Shown: positions 17,266-27,249 of the stretch, piece after piece | How positions within the stretch are numbered: position 1 is the first letter of the stretch | Layout: the number at the start of each line of letters is the position of its first letter | From: Desulfosudis oleivorans | GTDB taxonomy: Bacteria; Desulfobacterota; Desulfobacteria; Desulfobacterales; SURF-7 | Reading direction: 5' to 3' | Length of the DNA stretch: 61,469 nt | NCBI GenBank assembly: GCA_020723305.1 | Contig: DYJC01000025.1 | Location: 1 to 61,469 of the forward strand | Made by a program: the position numbers and the translations under genes | Notes under the pieces: generated by a model | The model's database searches: none | Seen by the model: the letters and a program-made list of their open reading frames with translations, nothing else | Told to the model about the DNA's origin: nothing

Positions 17266-18489
17266 ATGTATCAAACCAGAACCCTTGAAGCTTTTGTCAA
17301 AACAGCGGTCAAACAATTTCCCATTTTGCTGCTCACGGGCGCCAGACAGGTCGGTAAAACAACCTTTCTCCGGCATATCAGCAAGGATGAAAGGGGCTAT
17401 GTCACGCTGGATGATCCGCTGGTTTTAAACCTTGCCCGGAAAGATCCGCCACTCTTCATGCAGAGATTTCCGTCGCCGGTGCTGATTGATGAAATCCAGT
17501 ATGCGCCGGAGCTTCTTCCCTACATCAAGATGACAGTGGACAGAGACCGAAGACCGGGTTTGTTCTGGCTGACCGGTTCCCAGCAGTTCCATCTGATGAA
17601 AGGGGTTTCCGAATCACTGGCAGGCCGGGTAGCTGTTGTATCTCTTATGGGTCTTTCCAGAAAAGAGCGGATGGGCCGAAGTCTTATGGATCGGCCGTTT
17701 CTGCCTGTGCAGGATAAAGGCAAGGAGCGTATGGATGCAGAAGAAATAATTCCCTTGAAGGAACTTTACCGGCTGATCTGGCGCGGTTCTTTTCCGGCTA
17801 TTGCTTTACATGATGATATGGATCGGGATCTGTTCTACAGCTCATACGTCCAGACCTACCTGCAACGGGATGTCCGAGATCTGTCACGGGTCGGTGACGA
17901 AATGGCTTTTCTGCGGTTTCTCCGGGCAGCTTCCGCCCGCACTGCTCAAATGCTGAATCTGACCGGACTATCAAGGGATGCGGATATTTCTCCCAACACT
18001 GCAAAAAGCTGGCTTTCTATTTTGCAGGCTTCCGGAATCGTTTATCTGCTGGAACCTTATCACACGAATGTGACCAAACGACTGGTGAAAACGCCGAAAC
18101 TATATGTCCTCGATACGGGTTTATGCGCCTATCTTACGGAATGGTCCAGTCCGGAAACGCTTGAGGCCGGCGCCATGTCAGGCGCAATCCTGGAAACATG
18201 GGTACTGACGGAGCTGCTGAAAAGCTACTGGCACAATGGCCGCCGGGCGCCGTTTTATTACTACCGGGACAAGGATCAGAAGGAAATCGATCTTCTCATT
18301 GTTCAGGACGGCAGGATATATCCGCTGGAGATTAAAAAGACGGCATCTCCCGGCAAAAACGATGTCCGGCACTTTCAGTCTCTTGAAAAACTGAAGCTGC
18401 CGGTCGGGCCGGGAGGTTTGATCTGTCTGGCCGGGCAGTCCCTGCCGTTGACCCCGTCTGTCCGATCCATACCAATAGCATCGTTTTGA
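17266..18489 (+). CDS. AAA ATPase with DUF4143 domain
   Basis: 407 residues from the ATG at 17266 (AAAGGA upstream); the open frame extends back to 17197 through the operator. Walker A is G-A-R-Q-V-G-K-T-T near residues 26-34 and Walker B V-L-I-D-E-I-Q near residue 77. The C-terminal half has the DUF4143 pattern, with Y-V-Q-T-Y-L-Q-R-D-V-R-D and a nuclease-like segment Y-Y-Y-R-D-K-D-Q-K-E-I-D-L-L-I and P-L-E-I-K-K-T-A. These proteins are common in accessory DNA; the cellular role is not established. Confidence 0.85.
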   Translation: MYQTRTLEAFVKTAVKQFPILLLTGARQVGKTTFLRHISKDERGYVTLDDPLVLNLARKDPPLFMQRFPSPVLIDEIQYAPELLPYIKMTVDRDRRPGLFWLTGSQQFHLMKGVSESLAGRVAVVSLMGLSRKERMGRSLMDRPFLPVQDKGKERMDAEEIIPLKELYRLIWRGSFPAIALHDDMDRDLFYSSYVQTYLQRDVRDLSRVGDEMAFLRFLRAASARTAQMLNLTGLSRDADISPNTAKSWLSILQASGIVYLLEPYHTNVTKRLVKTPKLYVLDTGLCAYLTEWSSPETLEAGAMSGAILETWVLTELLKSYWHNGRRAPFYYYRDKDQKEIDLLIVQDGRIYPLEIKKTASPGKNDVRHFQSLEKLKLPVGPGGLICLAGQSLPLTPSVRSIPIASF

Positions 18490-18490
18490 T

Positions 18491-18518
18491 GTGGGGGCGG
18501 TTCGCGAACCGCCCCTAC
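18491..18518. terminator. 28-nt palindrome between convergent genes
   Basis: GGGGCGG TTCGCGAA CCGCCCC is centred at 18504/18505, with two further paired bases outside one G/T mismatch. It fills the gap between the ATPase stop and the Fic stop, and partly overlaps the latter. It resembles the widespread REP-type GC palindromes and could act as a bidirectional transcription block. No U-run is present. Confidence 0.5.
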
Positions 18519-20056
18519 ACCAAACGCGAACGATTCATGGTTTGAAAAACCAGTCCGCCAAGAAAAATTGCAAACGGTTCAATATCCTGTTCAACACTCC
18601 CCTTTTCCAATGTGTCCATATAGTCATTCCGTTTTTCCAGTGGAATGATGGTCCATGGGTATCCTCCTGCAGCCAGCATTACATTCATCAGGAATCTTCC
18701 AATGCGGCCATTGCCATCCAGATATGGATGGATGTATACGAACATAAAATGTCCCAGAACAACACGGACAGATGGTTCCGGCTCATTCTTCAACAAATCA
18801 AAAAACACCGGCATACAGCTTCGCACGGCTTCATGGCGCGGAGGAACATGCATTGAACACCGGATATATACCGGATCTTTTCGATATCCGGATAGATCGG
18901 TTGCCCGTAAAAGGCCGGCTGTTACAAGAGGTCCAAACATTTCACGATACCAGTTGCCGTGATCATCATAGCAGACAGATCCTGGGTTTTCGCCTTCCAG
19001 TACTCTTTGAACACTATTCCGGACCGTCTGATAGGCCTGCCAATATCCACGCGCAGCCAGGGCATTAAAATGCTTTTGGTCATCCCTGTTTTCATCCGGA
19101 TTCCAACCGCCGCTTCGAACCTGTTCTATGAGTTCCGGGCTGACCTGGTAGCCTTCAATGGACAGCGAGTGATAAGCATCCGTGATATAAATATCATCGG
19201 CAGCCTTTAGATATGCAACAATGTCGGAAGGCCGGCCAGGTGCGGCTGGAAAATGTTCCAGGACCGGCTCCCGCATTTTTTGCCACATGAGGCGGATGCG
19301 GTTCTCGTATGGAGACTGTTCACCTGTCGGCAGGATCAATTGTTTGGTGTTTTCGAATGGATCTTTTTCACGAACAGTGTAACCTGCGGCCTGCATGGTT
19401 TTTACAATTTCGTTGGCGATACGGTCACGGCCGATATTTCTGAATGCCCCTGCAAGACGACCGGCAACAGTGCTGTGTCCACCTTCAAGGAGCAGTGCAA
19501 GCAAATCAGAAGCATCTTTCACCATAGCCAGGGCTGCAAGGGCATCTGTCTCATTCTGCAGAAAGAATCCAACTGAGCAGTTCATCAATCCGGCAGGAAC
19601 AGAGAACAAACGCAGGCCATCCTTTTCCGTCACTTCTCCACCCGAAGGAAGGGTTGCACGCACGTCAAACAATGAAGTTCCATGCGGCAGGGCTGTGATT
19701 TTGTTGCGGGCCTTTGGTGAACGTACAAGCAATTGACGTGGTACTTTCATGTTCCCGACATGCAGCAATAGTGACTGCTCAGGAGAGAGACTCCAGTTCG
19801 CTTCAAAACGGGCTTTCAAGTATGCAGCACAGAATCTCCAGAATGAAGCATACCATGCCGTACTCTCCCCCCTTACCTGTCCAGGATTGGAAGGAATGTA
19901 CCACCCCTTTATAACTTCCAGCAGGAAGCCGTTTTTGACCAGGCGCTCACGGTGTGTCCGGGTAAGATCTCCCGAACATATGGCGAAAACACCGTGCTCC
20001 TGAAGTTTTCTGAGAACCTCAAGGGATTCAGCGAGTTTTTCCTGAGGAGTTGCCAT
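18515..20056 (-). CDS. Fic-domain protein with N-terminal winged-helix region
   Basis: 513 residues. The Fic motif H443-P-Y-L-D-G-N-G-R-I-G-R454 is complete, predicting AMP or similar nucleotide transfer to a protein target. An inhibitory-helix motif S297-L-S-I-E301-G302 fits the (S/T)xxxE(G/N) rule, so the enzyme is probably autoinhibited. Residues 1-110 resemble the AbiEi-type winged helix with L-V-K-N-G-F-L-L-E-V-I-K-G-W-Y-I-P. It is convergent with the ATPase. The target is unknown. Confidence 0.88.
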   Translation of the reverse strand: MATPQEKLAESLEVLRKLQEHGVFAICSGDLTRTHRERLVKNGFLLEVIKGWYIPSNPGQVRGESTAWYASFWRFCAAYLKARFEANWSLSPEQSLLLHVGNMKVPRQLLVRSPKARNKITALPHGTSLFDVRATLPSGGEVTEKDGLRLFSVPAGLMNCSVGFFLQNETDALAALAMVKDASDLLALLLEGGHSTVAGRLAGAFRNIGRDRIANEIVKTMQAAGYTVREKDPFENTKQLILPTGEQSPYENRIRLMWQKMREPVLEHFPAAPGRPSDIVAYLKAADDIYITDAYHSLSIEGYQVSPELIEQVRSGGWNPDENRDDQKHFNALAARGYWQAYQTVRNSVQRVLEGENPGSVCYDDHGNWYREMFGPLVTAGLLRATDLSGYRKDPVYIRCSMHVPPRHEAVRSCMPVFFDLLKNEPEPSVRVVLGHFMFVYIHPYLDGNGRIGRFLMNVMLAAGGYPWTIIPLEKRNDYMDTLEKGSVEQDIEPFAIFLGGLVFQTMNRSRLV

Positions 20057-20193
20057 AATTTCTGTTCCCTTGTTAGACTATTAAGGCGTATTGTTTTTAG
20101 CTTTTTGTGTCATACCATTTTTAGCTTATTTTGCCAAAACATATTTTGCAAAGTCTTTTTGAATCATATTCAGGTAGATGGAAAAAGATGAAT

Positions 20194-21255
20194 TTATAGA
20201 ATATTCCGCCTGCGGTATCTGGCGGGCGACAGGCCGGTCCATTTTTGAAAAGAGCGGGTAAAGGCGCATGTTTCGCTGTATCCGAGGGTTTCTGAGATTT
20301 GGTCGATCGGGAGATCCGGATTGCGCAGCAGATTCAGGGATTGTTGGAACATATGCTGGTTTCTGATTTTCCGGAAACTGGTACCTTCCCGTCCGAGCTG
20401 TCTTCTGAAGGATCGTTCGCTCATATTGAACTTCCGGAGTATTCCTTTCAGACCGGTTTTTCCTTTTCCAGACTGCAGGCACAGCCTGACCCGGTCGGAC
20501 AGATGGAAACGGCTGTCCCGGCTCAAGCTGGATCTTGCCTGGCATTGCTGGCGGAAAAGCGCAAATGCCTGGGGATTGCCGTCCGGTATGGAGATATCCA
20601 GCGATGCACGGTCTATTTCAAAAAAAGTTGTTGGCTGATCAAAGGCCAGATAGTCGATAAAAACCTTTTGGTATTCCAAAATCCCGGTTCTGGCGGAGTG
20701 CGCAAAGGAAACCGAGAGTATGATATCGTGCTTTTTCCCCGGCAGACGGGTTTCCATAATGGTGATTCCCGCGATCAGATCCCGTTCAATCAGAAAGGGA
20801 CGAAGATCTTCCGGCAGATGATCTTCTATCATGTAGACGCGGATGCGGTCGTCCATCATTTCGGAATACAGCCTGAAAAAGCTGTGGGACAGGGCAGCAT
20901 AATCAAGGATGCAGGAGATCACATCCCCCACGGTCGGAGCGCTTGCGATCAGGTTTCCCAGATCGCCGTGAGCCCTGGAGTTGAAATACCGGCCCAGCTC
21001 CCAGGCGCTTTCAGGGGCCGGGGCCTGTGCGATCAGATTCCGGATGATCGTGAGTTCCTGCGATAGAAGGATTTCATTCTGGGAATCCAGCAGATCGTTT
21101 TCATTCAGGTTTGTGCCTTGAAGCATGACTTTTGATTCAATACCCCGGTCAATGGCAAAGCGGAGGATGGGGTATATGCCGGTGATACTTCGTTTATGAC
21201 TTACATCCTTCATCATATTTCTGGACGTTTCCCTGAAAATGGCCGGAAATATCAA
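20194..21255 (-). CDS. AraC-family regulator with arabinose-binding-like N-domain
   Basis: 353 residues. The N-terminal 200 residues match the AraC-type ligand domain seen in OruR/ArgR-like regulators of deltaproteobacteria and mycobacteria. The C-terminal 90 residues carry two helix-turn-helix motifs, ending with D-Q-I-S-E-T-L-G-Y-S-E-T-C-A-F-T-R-S-F-Q-K-W-T-G. It is divergent from the ferredoxin gene at 21470, the likeliest target. Start uncertain: an internal ATG 13 codons later is also possible. Confidence 0.85.
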   Translation of the reverse strand: MIFPAIFRETSRNMMKDVSHKRSITGIYPILRFAIDRGIESKVMLQGTNLNENDLLDSQNEILLSQELTIIRNLIAQAPAPESAWELGRYFNSRAHGDLGNLIASAPTVGDVISCILDYAALSHSFFRLYSEMMDDRIRVYMIEDHLPEDLRPFLIERDLIAGITIMETRLPGKKHDIILSVSFAHSARTGILEYQKVFIDYLAFDQPTTFFEIDRASLDISIPDGNPQAFALFRQQCQARSSLSRDSRFHLSDRVRLCLQSGKGKTGLKGILRKFNMSERSFRRQLGREGTSFRKIRNQHMFQQSLNLLRNPDLPIDQISETLGYSETCAFTRSFQKWTGLSPARYRRRNIL

Positions 21256-21469
21256 TTTTTATTCCGGTAAGGTCATTAACAAACCGTTTTGTAAATAGAT
21301 ATAATATGATTGTTTTTGATGGAATATATATGCTGATGGTTTTTCAGTCAAGGATTGTACGGTGAGATGACAGAGAAGCTGAAATTGGAATATTTGCGTA
21401 TTGTTTGAAGCTGGTTTCTGATTCCGATTTCCCCTTTGAAAGGGAATTATTTATAGAGGAGAATGTGCG

Positions 21470-22357
21470 ATGGATAAAACAGCAGATAGCGGCATATCTG
21501 GCGGGAAAAGTTTTGGAATGGCTGGGGCTGATGTTGACAACAACCGGTTTAAGCATAAGCTGATCACCTTCCTGTTTACCAGACAGCGGATTGTCAACGT
21601 GTTTTTAAAACTGCTACACACCACTTACAGGGTTGTCAGCCTTCCGGTGCTTCGGAAACTCACTCCCTGGCTGGATCCGGAAAAAAACAGCATGACCTAC
21701 CTTCCCATCAATGAAAACATTGTCACGCAGCAGCAGGTTCTCCTTCCTTCCGTTGTTCATGGATTTATCGACCAGTCGGATTTTCATGTGGTGTTTAACA
21801 AGTGCGGATGCCGTTTTGGAAATCAATGTGAACACCATACCGACGAGGTGGGTTGTCTTTTCATGGGGGAAAGCGCCCTGGATATGCCGGCAGGAATCAG
21901 CCGCCGGGTGACAAGGGAGGAGGCACATGCCCATGTGGAAAAAGCAATCCAGGCAGGACTTGTGCCGATGACCGGCAAAGTCCGGGTGGATAATGACCTT
22001 TTCCTGATACCGGATAAAAAGAAGCTTCTCAGCGTCTGTTTCTGCTGCCATTGCTGCTGCATGATGACTTTTTTCAAGCATGCGCCCGCAGATCAACTGG
22101 ATCAAGTGATGACGCCGGTTGAAGGGCTGATGATCGAAGTGACTGATGATTGCGCTGGCTGCGGCACCTGCATTTCAACCTGTGGGTTTGATGCGATCGC
22201 CATAGAAAATGGAAAGGCGGTTCACAGGGATATTTGCAGAAAGTGCGGGCGGTGTGAAAGAACCTGCCCGAACCATGCGGTAAAAATCACCCTGCATAAC
22301 CCGAATGCCATAGAAGATATAACAAAACGGATTCGGCAGTATGTTTACATTACCTGA
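21470..22357 (+). CDS. 4Fe-4S ferredoxin-type protein with extra Cys/His-rich region
   Basis: 295 residues with a GAGGAG site. The C-terminus holds two clusters, C-A-G-C-G-T-C-I-S-T-C and C-R-K-C-G-R-C-E-R-T-C-P. The middle (about residues 100-205) has K-C-G-C-R-F-G-N-Q-C-E-H-H and V-C-F-C-C-H-C-C-C-M-M, a dense set of possible ligands, as in a family of uncharacterised anaerobe ferredoxins. No signal peptide, so probably cytoplasmic. It is followed after 4 bp by the SRPBCC gene. Confidence 0.75.
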   Translation: MDKTADSGISGGKSFGMAGADVDNNRFKHKLITFLFTRQRIVNVFLKLLHTTYRVVSLPVLRKLTPWLDPEKNSMTYLPINENIVTQQQVLLPSVVHGFIDQSDFHVVFNKCGCRFGNQCEHHTDEVGCLFMGESALDMPAGISRRVTREEAHAHVEKAIQAGLVPMTGKVRVDNDLFLIPDKKKLLSVCFCCHCCCMMTFFKHAPADQLDQVMTPVEGLMIEVTDDCAGCGTCISTCGFDAIAIENGKAVHRDICRKCGRCERTCPNHAVKITLHNPNAIEDITKRIRQYVYIT

Positions 22358-22361
22358 TTGA

Positions 22362-23069
22362 ATGGGAAAAAAGGATTTCCTGATGCTTATTATCAAAATA
22401 GTCCTGGTTGAAATCGTTTTACTGCTTCTCTATGTGTTTGTGCTGAGAAGATGGTTTTCTTTCTGGGGATCAACCCCGGAGGAGAGAGCCATGAAAATGC
22501 CTGAAGATGAAATAGTGAAGAATCCTTTCATCGACATGACCCATGCCATCACCATCCATGCCCCTCCGGAAGCTGTGTTCCCTTGGTTCAGACAGCTGGG
22601 TCAGGGCCGTGGCGGATTCTATAGCTATGACTGGCTGGAAAGGCTTTTCGGATTCGGGATTCACAATGTCTATCACATCGATCCAAAATTGCAGGACATA
22701 AAGGGCGGCGACCATATCAGGCTTCACAAAAACAGAATGGGTGCAACGGTTCTGGCTTTGGAAGAGAATAAAAAGATGGTAATTGGAATGGACTCCAGGG
22801 ATCTTCACGAAGACCGAAAATATTTTATCCCGGTAGCAAAGGGCATGTTTATTGCCGGTTTCTGGAGCTTTACGCTATTACAGCAACCTGACGGCTCGAC
22901 CCGGCTGATTGAAAGATGGAAAATCGAGTGGTCTGCCGGAAATCCAATCCTGAATATGCTACTGGTTTTCGGGTTTGAACTCCCCTCTTTTATTATGGAG
23001 CTGAGAATGCTTCGGGTGATAAAAATGCTTTGTGAGGGGACTCCACCTGATAAGTTAGGTATTCTATAA
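22362..23069 (+). CDS. Membrane-anchored SRPBCC-fold protein
   Basis: 235 residues. One N-terminal membrane helix (I-I-K-I-V-L-V-E-I-V-L-L-L-L-Y-V-F-V-L) is followed by a START-like domain with I-H-A-P-P-E-A-V-F-P-W-F-R-Q-L-G-Q and G-F-Y-S-Y-D-W-L-E-R. This domain type binds hydrophobic ligands. The start is close to the ferredoxin stop, suggesting one transcript. No function can be assigned. Confidence 0.65.
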   Translation: MGKKDFLMLIIKIVLVEIVLLLLYVFVLRRWFSFWGSTPEERAMKMPEDEIVKNPFIDMTHAITIHAPPEAVFPWFRQLGQGRGGFYSYDWLERLFGFGIHNVYHIDPKLQDIKGGDHIRLHKNRMGATVLALEENKKMVIGMDSRDLHEDRKYFIPVAKGMFIAGFWSFTLLQQPDGSTRLIERWKIEWSAGNPILNMLLVFGFELPSFIMELRMLRVIKMLCEGTPPDKLGIL

Positions 23070-23108
23070 AAAAAACATGTTGTTTTTTTCCTGACAAAAA
23101 AATCATAT

Positions 23109-23226
23109 GAGCCAATTTCAAAAAGATGAAAAACCGTCACACCGGCGAAAGCCAATGCCCAGAAAAGAATTGAAAATACTGGATAGCACTTCACTTCTCT
23201 GGATTTCGGCTTTCGCCGGAATAACG
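23109..23226 (+). repeat. Truncated copy of the 122-bp MITE
   Basis: It begins GAGCCAATTTCAAAAAGATG and follows the internal sequence of the copy at 27711-27832 through GGCTTTCGCCGG near 23222. The right inverted repeat is missing and the sequence diverges after about 23226. Same orientation as the 27.7-kb copy. Confidence 0.6.
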
Positions 23227-23301
23227 GGTAAAGCTACTGCCAACATGCCGGGCTGTTGATCCGGCATCCAGTTTTTCTCCAACAGTTTTGATTACACCCG
23301 T

Positions 23302-23709
23302 TCAGGTTACCCCCCTTGCATTCAGAAAAGGGCTGTATTTCTGGTCGATTTTCCGGACATGGTTGAATACCCAGCCTTTCAGGAACAGAATGATATCTTC
23401 GGAAAGGTCTCTTCTTCCCTGATCAAACTGATTTCGAAATCGGGTGACCTCTTCCGCAAAATATTGATGTTCGAACTTATGGCTGTCTGATTCCGGGTAT
23501 TCATATTCCTCAAAATATTTCTCTTCGGTCATGAAATGGTAAAAGGTGTAGTCGGCCAGGTGGGCGATGATATCGGACAGCATTTCCTTGTCCTTTCCCT
23601 GAAGCATTGCCTCATTGAGGTCGTTCAGAATCGATAGCAGTTTCTGATGCTGATGGTCTATTTTCTCAATATGGACAAGCATATCTTCCGTCCAGACGAT
23701 TTCAGGCAT
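23302..23709 (-). CDS. Bacteriohemerythrin
   Basis: 135 residues from the ATG at 23709, with GGAGG upstream. All diiron ligands of the family are visible: His21 in D-H-Q-H, His58-x3-Glu62, His77-x3-His81 and His117-x4-Asp122. It binds O2 reversibly and in anaerobes is thought to sense or scavenge oxygen. Single gene, transcribed away from the fad genes. Confidence 0.92.
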   Translation of the reverse strand: MPEIVWTEDMLVHIEKIDHQHQKLLSILNDLNEAMLQGKDKEMLSDIIAHLADYTFYHFMTEEKYFEEYEYPESDSHKFEHQYFAEEVTRFRNQFDQGRRDLSEDIILFLKGWVFNHVRKIDQKYSPFLNARGVT

Positions 23710-23770
23710 GGAGACCTCCTTTTCTTTTTTTATACAATGAAAATGGATGGGATACAAGAAAAAGGTTTTT

Positions 23771-23804
23771 GAAAAAAAGAAGCCACCCGGTAAGGGGTGG
23801 CTTT
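23771..23804 (-). terminator. Rho-independent terminator of the fad operon
   Basis: AAGCCACCC (23780-23788) pairs with GGGTGGCTT (23795-23803), a 9-bp stem with a 6-nt loop. On the minus strand it is followed by CTTTTTTTC. It lies 50 bp after the stop of the FadB-like gene. Confidence 0.85.
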
Positions 23805-23852
23805 GGAATGGAAAGAGAAGTTAAAAAGGAATTACTTCTCTCAGGTGCTTAT

Positions 23853-26000
23853 CTACTTATACACGCTATTGCTTTTTGCCATTTTCTTCAGGCTTGCCGG
23901 CGGGTTGAAGCGGTCGCCGTATTTTGCAGCCAGTTCCTCTGCCCGTGCTACAAAATTCTGAATGCCATAGGTGTTGATGTATTGAAATACCCCTCCGGTA
24001 TGGGGCGGGAAGCCTATTCCCATGATGGAGCCGATATTCGCATCCCGGACTGCATTAAAAACCCCTTCGTCCAGGCATTTGATGGATTCAATGACCTGAC
24101 GGAACAAAATGCGATCCTTGATATCCTGATTCGGGTAGTTCACTTCCGGTTTGTAGTACAGATCATACAGTTTGGGCCAGATCCGTTTTGGACCGTTTTC
24201 CGGATAATCATAGTAGCCGCCGCCGTAAGCACGGCCTCCGCGTTTGAATTCATCCACCATGCGATTGCCGATTTCAATGGTTGTCGGATTGGTGCTGCAG
24301 AAGCTTTCGCCTCGTTTTGCATCCAGTTCCTTATTGGTGGCTCCGACTTTTTTGGTGAGTTCCTGACTTACTTCATCGTGAACCGCAAGCGCACCCACCG
24401 GCATGCCGGCCTGTTTGGCCAGTGAATCAATCAGAACTGGATTGATGCCTTCCTGAAGCAGTTTGCAGCCCTCATCAACGAAGGTTCCAAATACTCTTGA
24501 AGTAAAAAATCCTCTGGAGTCGTTGACCACAATGGGCGTCTTTTTGATCTGCTGCGCAAAGTCAAAGGCTTTTGCCAGCGTCTCCGGCGTGGTTTTCTTA
24601 CCGGTGATGATCTCCACAAGCGGCATTTTTTCAACCGGTGAGAAGAAGTGGATACCGATAAAATTTTCCGGTTTTTCCGTTGCCTTGGAAAGTTCCGTGA
24701 TGGGCAGAGTGGAGGTGTTGGAACCATACACGCCATTTTTGACAAGATATTTTTCCGTGCCGGAGATGATCTTATTTTTCAGTTCAATATTCTCAAAAAC
24801 AGCCTCGACGATCAGATCGCACCCTTCCAGATCTTTATCTTCAGCCGTAGGCTTGATCAGGCCCAGCAGTTCGTCTTTCTGGGCTTGGGCCATCTTCTCT
24901 TTTGAAACCAGCTTGGTGCAGAGTTTGTCACAATATGCCTTTCCCTTTTCCGCTGCTTCCATGGAGATATCTTTCAGAATAACTTCTATCCCGACCTTTG
25001 CAGAAACATAGGCAATACCCTGTCCCATCATACCGGCGCCGATCATGCCCAGTTTTTTTACTTTTGTTTTTTCAACACCCTTTGGCCGGCTGCCGCCTGC
25101 ATTCAGGTCATTCAACTGGAAGAAAAAGGTGTTGATCATATTCTTGGCTTCCGGAGAAACCACCAGATTTGTCAATCCCCGGCTTTCAATCCGAAGGGCT
25201 GTATCAAAATCCACACGCAGGCTTTCCGCTGCAACAGCCAGAATCTTTTTTGGAGCCGGCATCAGGCCTTTTGTTTTTTTGTACAGCATGCTGGGAGCTG
25301 CCTGGAGTATCTGGATGATATATGGATTTTTTGTATCCCCACCTGGAATCTTATATTCTTTCTTATCCCACGGTTGAACTGCTGCCGGATTTTCCTGAAT
25401 CCATTTTATTGCTTTTTTCATCATATCATTTGCATCATCCGCGAGCTCATCAATCAAGCCTGCTTCAAGTGCCTGAGCTGGTTTCAGCCGTTTGCCTTCC
25501 ACAAGAAGAGGGAGTGCTTTTTCAAGGCCAAGCATTCTTACGGTTCTGACTGTACCACCGGCTCCTGGAAGAAGTCCAAGGGATACTTCCGGCATGCCGA
25601 TCTGAGTTTTTGGATTGTTGATGGCGATCCGGTGATGACAGGCCAGACAGATTTCACAACCACCACCCAGGGCTGCTCCGTTAATGGCAGCGACAACCGG
25701 TTTTCCCAGCAGTTCAAGACGGCGGAGAAAGGATTTGTTTTTTTCCGCGCTGTTGAAAAATTCCTGCTCCTGTCCTTTTTGAATCTGAACCAATTGATTC
25801 AGATCACCGCCTGCGAAAAAAGTGTCTTTAGCCGATGTGATCACAACACCCTTAATCCCATCTTTTTCAGATTCCAGCCTGGTGACGGTTTCTTCCATCA
25901 GCTTGATGAATTCTTCATTCATGGCATTGACCGGTCCGGTCATATCCATCTTTATGGTAACGATATTGTCTTTATCTTTTTCGTATATAAAGCCGCTCAT
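23853..26000 (-). CDS. Bifunctional enoyl-CoA hydratase / 3-hydroxyacyl-CoA dehydrogenase
   Basis: 715 residues, FadB/FadJ-like architecture. Residues 1-190 form the crotonase domain, with the oxyanion-hole G-G-D-L near 65 and N-G-A-A-L-G-G-G-C-E near 108. The NAD-binding domain starts at G-M-I-G-A-G-M-M-G-Q-G near 320. The dehydrogenase C-domain includes G-I-H-F-F-S-P-V and S-R-G-F-F-T-S-R. It catalyses the hydration and NAD-dependent oxidation steps of beta-oxidation. Transcribed after the thiolase gene (31-bp gap), so a fadAB-like operon. Confidence 0.93.
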   Translation of the reverse strand: MSGFIYEKDKDNIVTIKMDMTGPVNAMNEEFIKLMEETVTRLESEKDGIKGVVITSAKDTFFAGGDLNQLVQIQKGQEQEFFNSAEKNKSFLRRLELLGKPVVAAINGAALGGGCEICLACHHRIAINNPKTQIGMPEVSLGLLPGAGGTVRTVRMLGLEKALPLLVEGKRLKPAQALEAGLIDELADDANDMMKKAIKWIQENPAAVQPWDKKEYKIPGGDTKNPYIIQILQAAPSMLYKKTKGLMPAPKKILAVAAESLRVDFDTALRIESRGLTNLVVSPEAKNMINTFFFQLNDLNAGGSRPKGVEKTKVKKLGMIGAGMMGQGIAYVSAKVGIEVILKDISMEAAEKGKAYCDKLCTKLVSKEKMAQAQKDELLGLIKPTAEDKDLEGCDLIVEAVFENIELKNKIISGTEKYLVKNGVYGSNTSTLPITELSKATEKPENFIGIHFFSPVEKMPLVEIITGKKTTPETLAKAFDFAQQIKKTPIVVNDSRGFFTSRVFGTFVDEGCKLLQEGINPVLIDSLAKQAGMPVGALAVHDEVSQELTKKVGATNKELDAKRGESFCSTNPTTIEIGNRMVDEFKRGGRAYGGGYYDYPENGPKRIWPKLYDLYYKPEVNYPNQDIKDRILFRQVIESIKCLDEGVFNAVRDANIGSIMGIGFPPHTGGVFQYINTYGIQNFVARAEELAAKYGDRFNPPASLKKMAKSNSVYK

Positions 26001-26031
26001 TTTTGTTCACCTTTTTTTGATTTGATAATAT

Positions 26032-27249
26032 TTAGTATGAAGAAACTCTTTCAACGATTGTTGCGATGCCAATACCGCCGCCTGCACACATGGTGCAAAG
26101 GCCGTATGTCAATCCACGTCGTTCAAGTTCATCCAGAACAGTTCCGATCAAAATGCCGCCGGTTGCTCCCAGGGGATGACCCATGGCAATGGAACCGCCA
26201 TTGACATTGATTTTTTCCCAAGGAACATTCAAATCTTTCTGAAAACGCATGGGGACAGAAGCAAATGCTTCATTTACTTCAAAAAGGTCGATCTGGTTGA
26301 TTCTCAAACCAGCAATCTTCAATACTTTTTCCGTGGCAGCAGTGGGACCGGTCAGCATAATGGTCGGCTCAGTGCTGGTAACGGATGAGGCAACAACGCG
26401 TCCTCTGGGTTTGAGTCCCAGTTCTTTTCCTATTTTTTCATTTCCAATCAGTATCGCGCAAGCACCATCCACGATTCCGGAAGAGTTACCGGCATGGTGA
26501 ACATGATTGATTCTTTCAACTCCCGGATATTTGGATAAGGCTACGGCGTCAAAACCAAGGGAACCCATGAATTCAAATGAGGCTTTGAGCTTGGATAATC
26601 CTTCCACTGTGGTTCCGGGCCGGATAAATTCATCCTGGTCAAGAATGAGCAGACCATTTGCATCTGTAACCGGGATCACGGATTTTTTAAAATGTCCTGC
26701 TTTTTGGGCAGCCGCTGCTTTGTCTTGAGAGGTAACCGCAAAAGCATCCACGTCTTCTCTTGAAAACTTTTCGATGGTTGCAATCAGATCTGCCCCGATT
26801 CCCTGAGGTACGAATCCGGTGATCATTGAGGTTGCGGGGTCATCTGCCCATGGGCCTCCGTTTACACCAATAGCGACATGAGACATGCTTTCAACGCCGC
26901 CCGCAACAACAAGCTGTTCCCAGCCGGACATGACTTTCATGGCAGCAATCGCCGTAGCATCCAGAGATGATGCACAGAACCGATCCATCTGCATTCCGGC
27001 CACTTTTTCATCCCAGCCAGCGACCATGGCGGCTGTTTTGGCAATGTTGGACCCCTGCTCACCAACCGGCATAACGCACCCGACAATCAGGTCATCAATT
27101 CTCGATGTATCCAGACTGTATCTGGATTGTAAGGCTTTGAGCACGCTGGCCAACAGATCAACCGGTTTTACCTCATGCAAAGAGCCATCTTTTTTCCCCT
27201 TACCCCGTGGTGTTCGTATAGCATCAAAAATAAATGCTGGTGTACTCAT
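26032..27249 (-). CDS. Thiolase (acetyl-CoA C-acyltransferase)
   Basis: 405 residues from the ATG at 27249, which has GAGGGG upstream; a longer frame to 27285 lacks one. The active-site Cys92 sits in D-R-F-C-A-S-S, the His in [13 protein letters not shown] and the second Cys in L-C-T-M-C-A-G-G-G. It cleaves 3-ketoacyl-CoA. First gene of the two-gene beta-oxidation operon. Confidence 0.93.
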   Translation of the reverse strand: MSTPAFIFDAIRTPRGKGKKDGSLHEVKPVDLLASVLKALQSRYSLDTSRIDDLIVGCVMPVGEQGSNIAKTAAMVAGWDEKVAGMQMDRFCASSLDATAIAAMKVMSGWEQLVVAGGVESMSHVAIGVNGGPWADDPATSMITGFVPQGIGADLIATIEKFSREDVDAFAVTSQDKAAAAQKAGHFKKSVIPVTDANGLLILDQDEFIRPGTTVEGLSKLKASFEFMGSLGFDAVALSKYPGVERINHVHHAGNSSGIVDGACAILIGNEKIGKELGLKPRGRVVASSVTSTEPTIMLTGPTAATEKVLKIAGLRINQIDLFEVNEAFASVPMRFQKDLNVPWEKINVNGGSIAMGHPLGATGGILIGTVLDELERRGLTYGLCTMCAGGGIGIATIVERVSSY

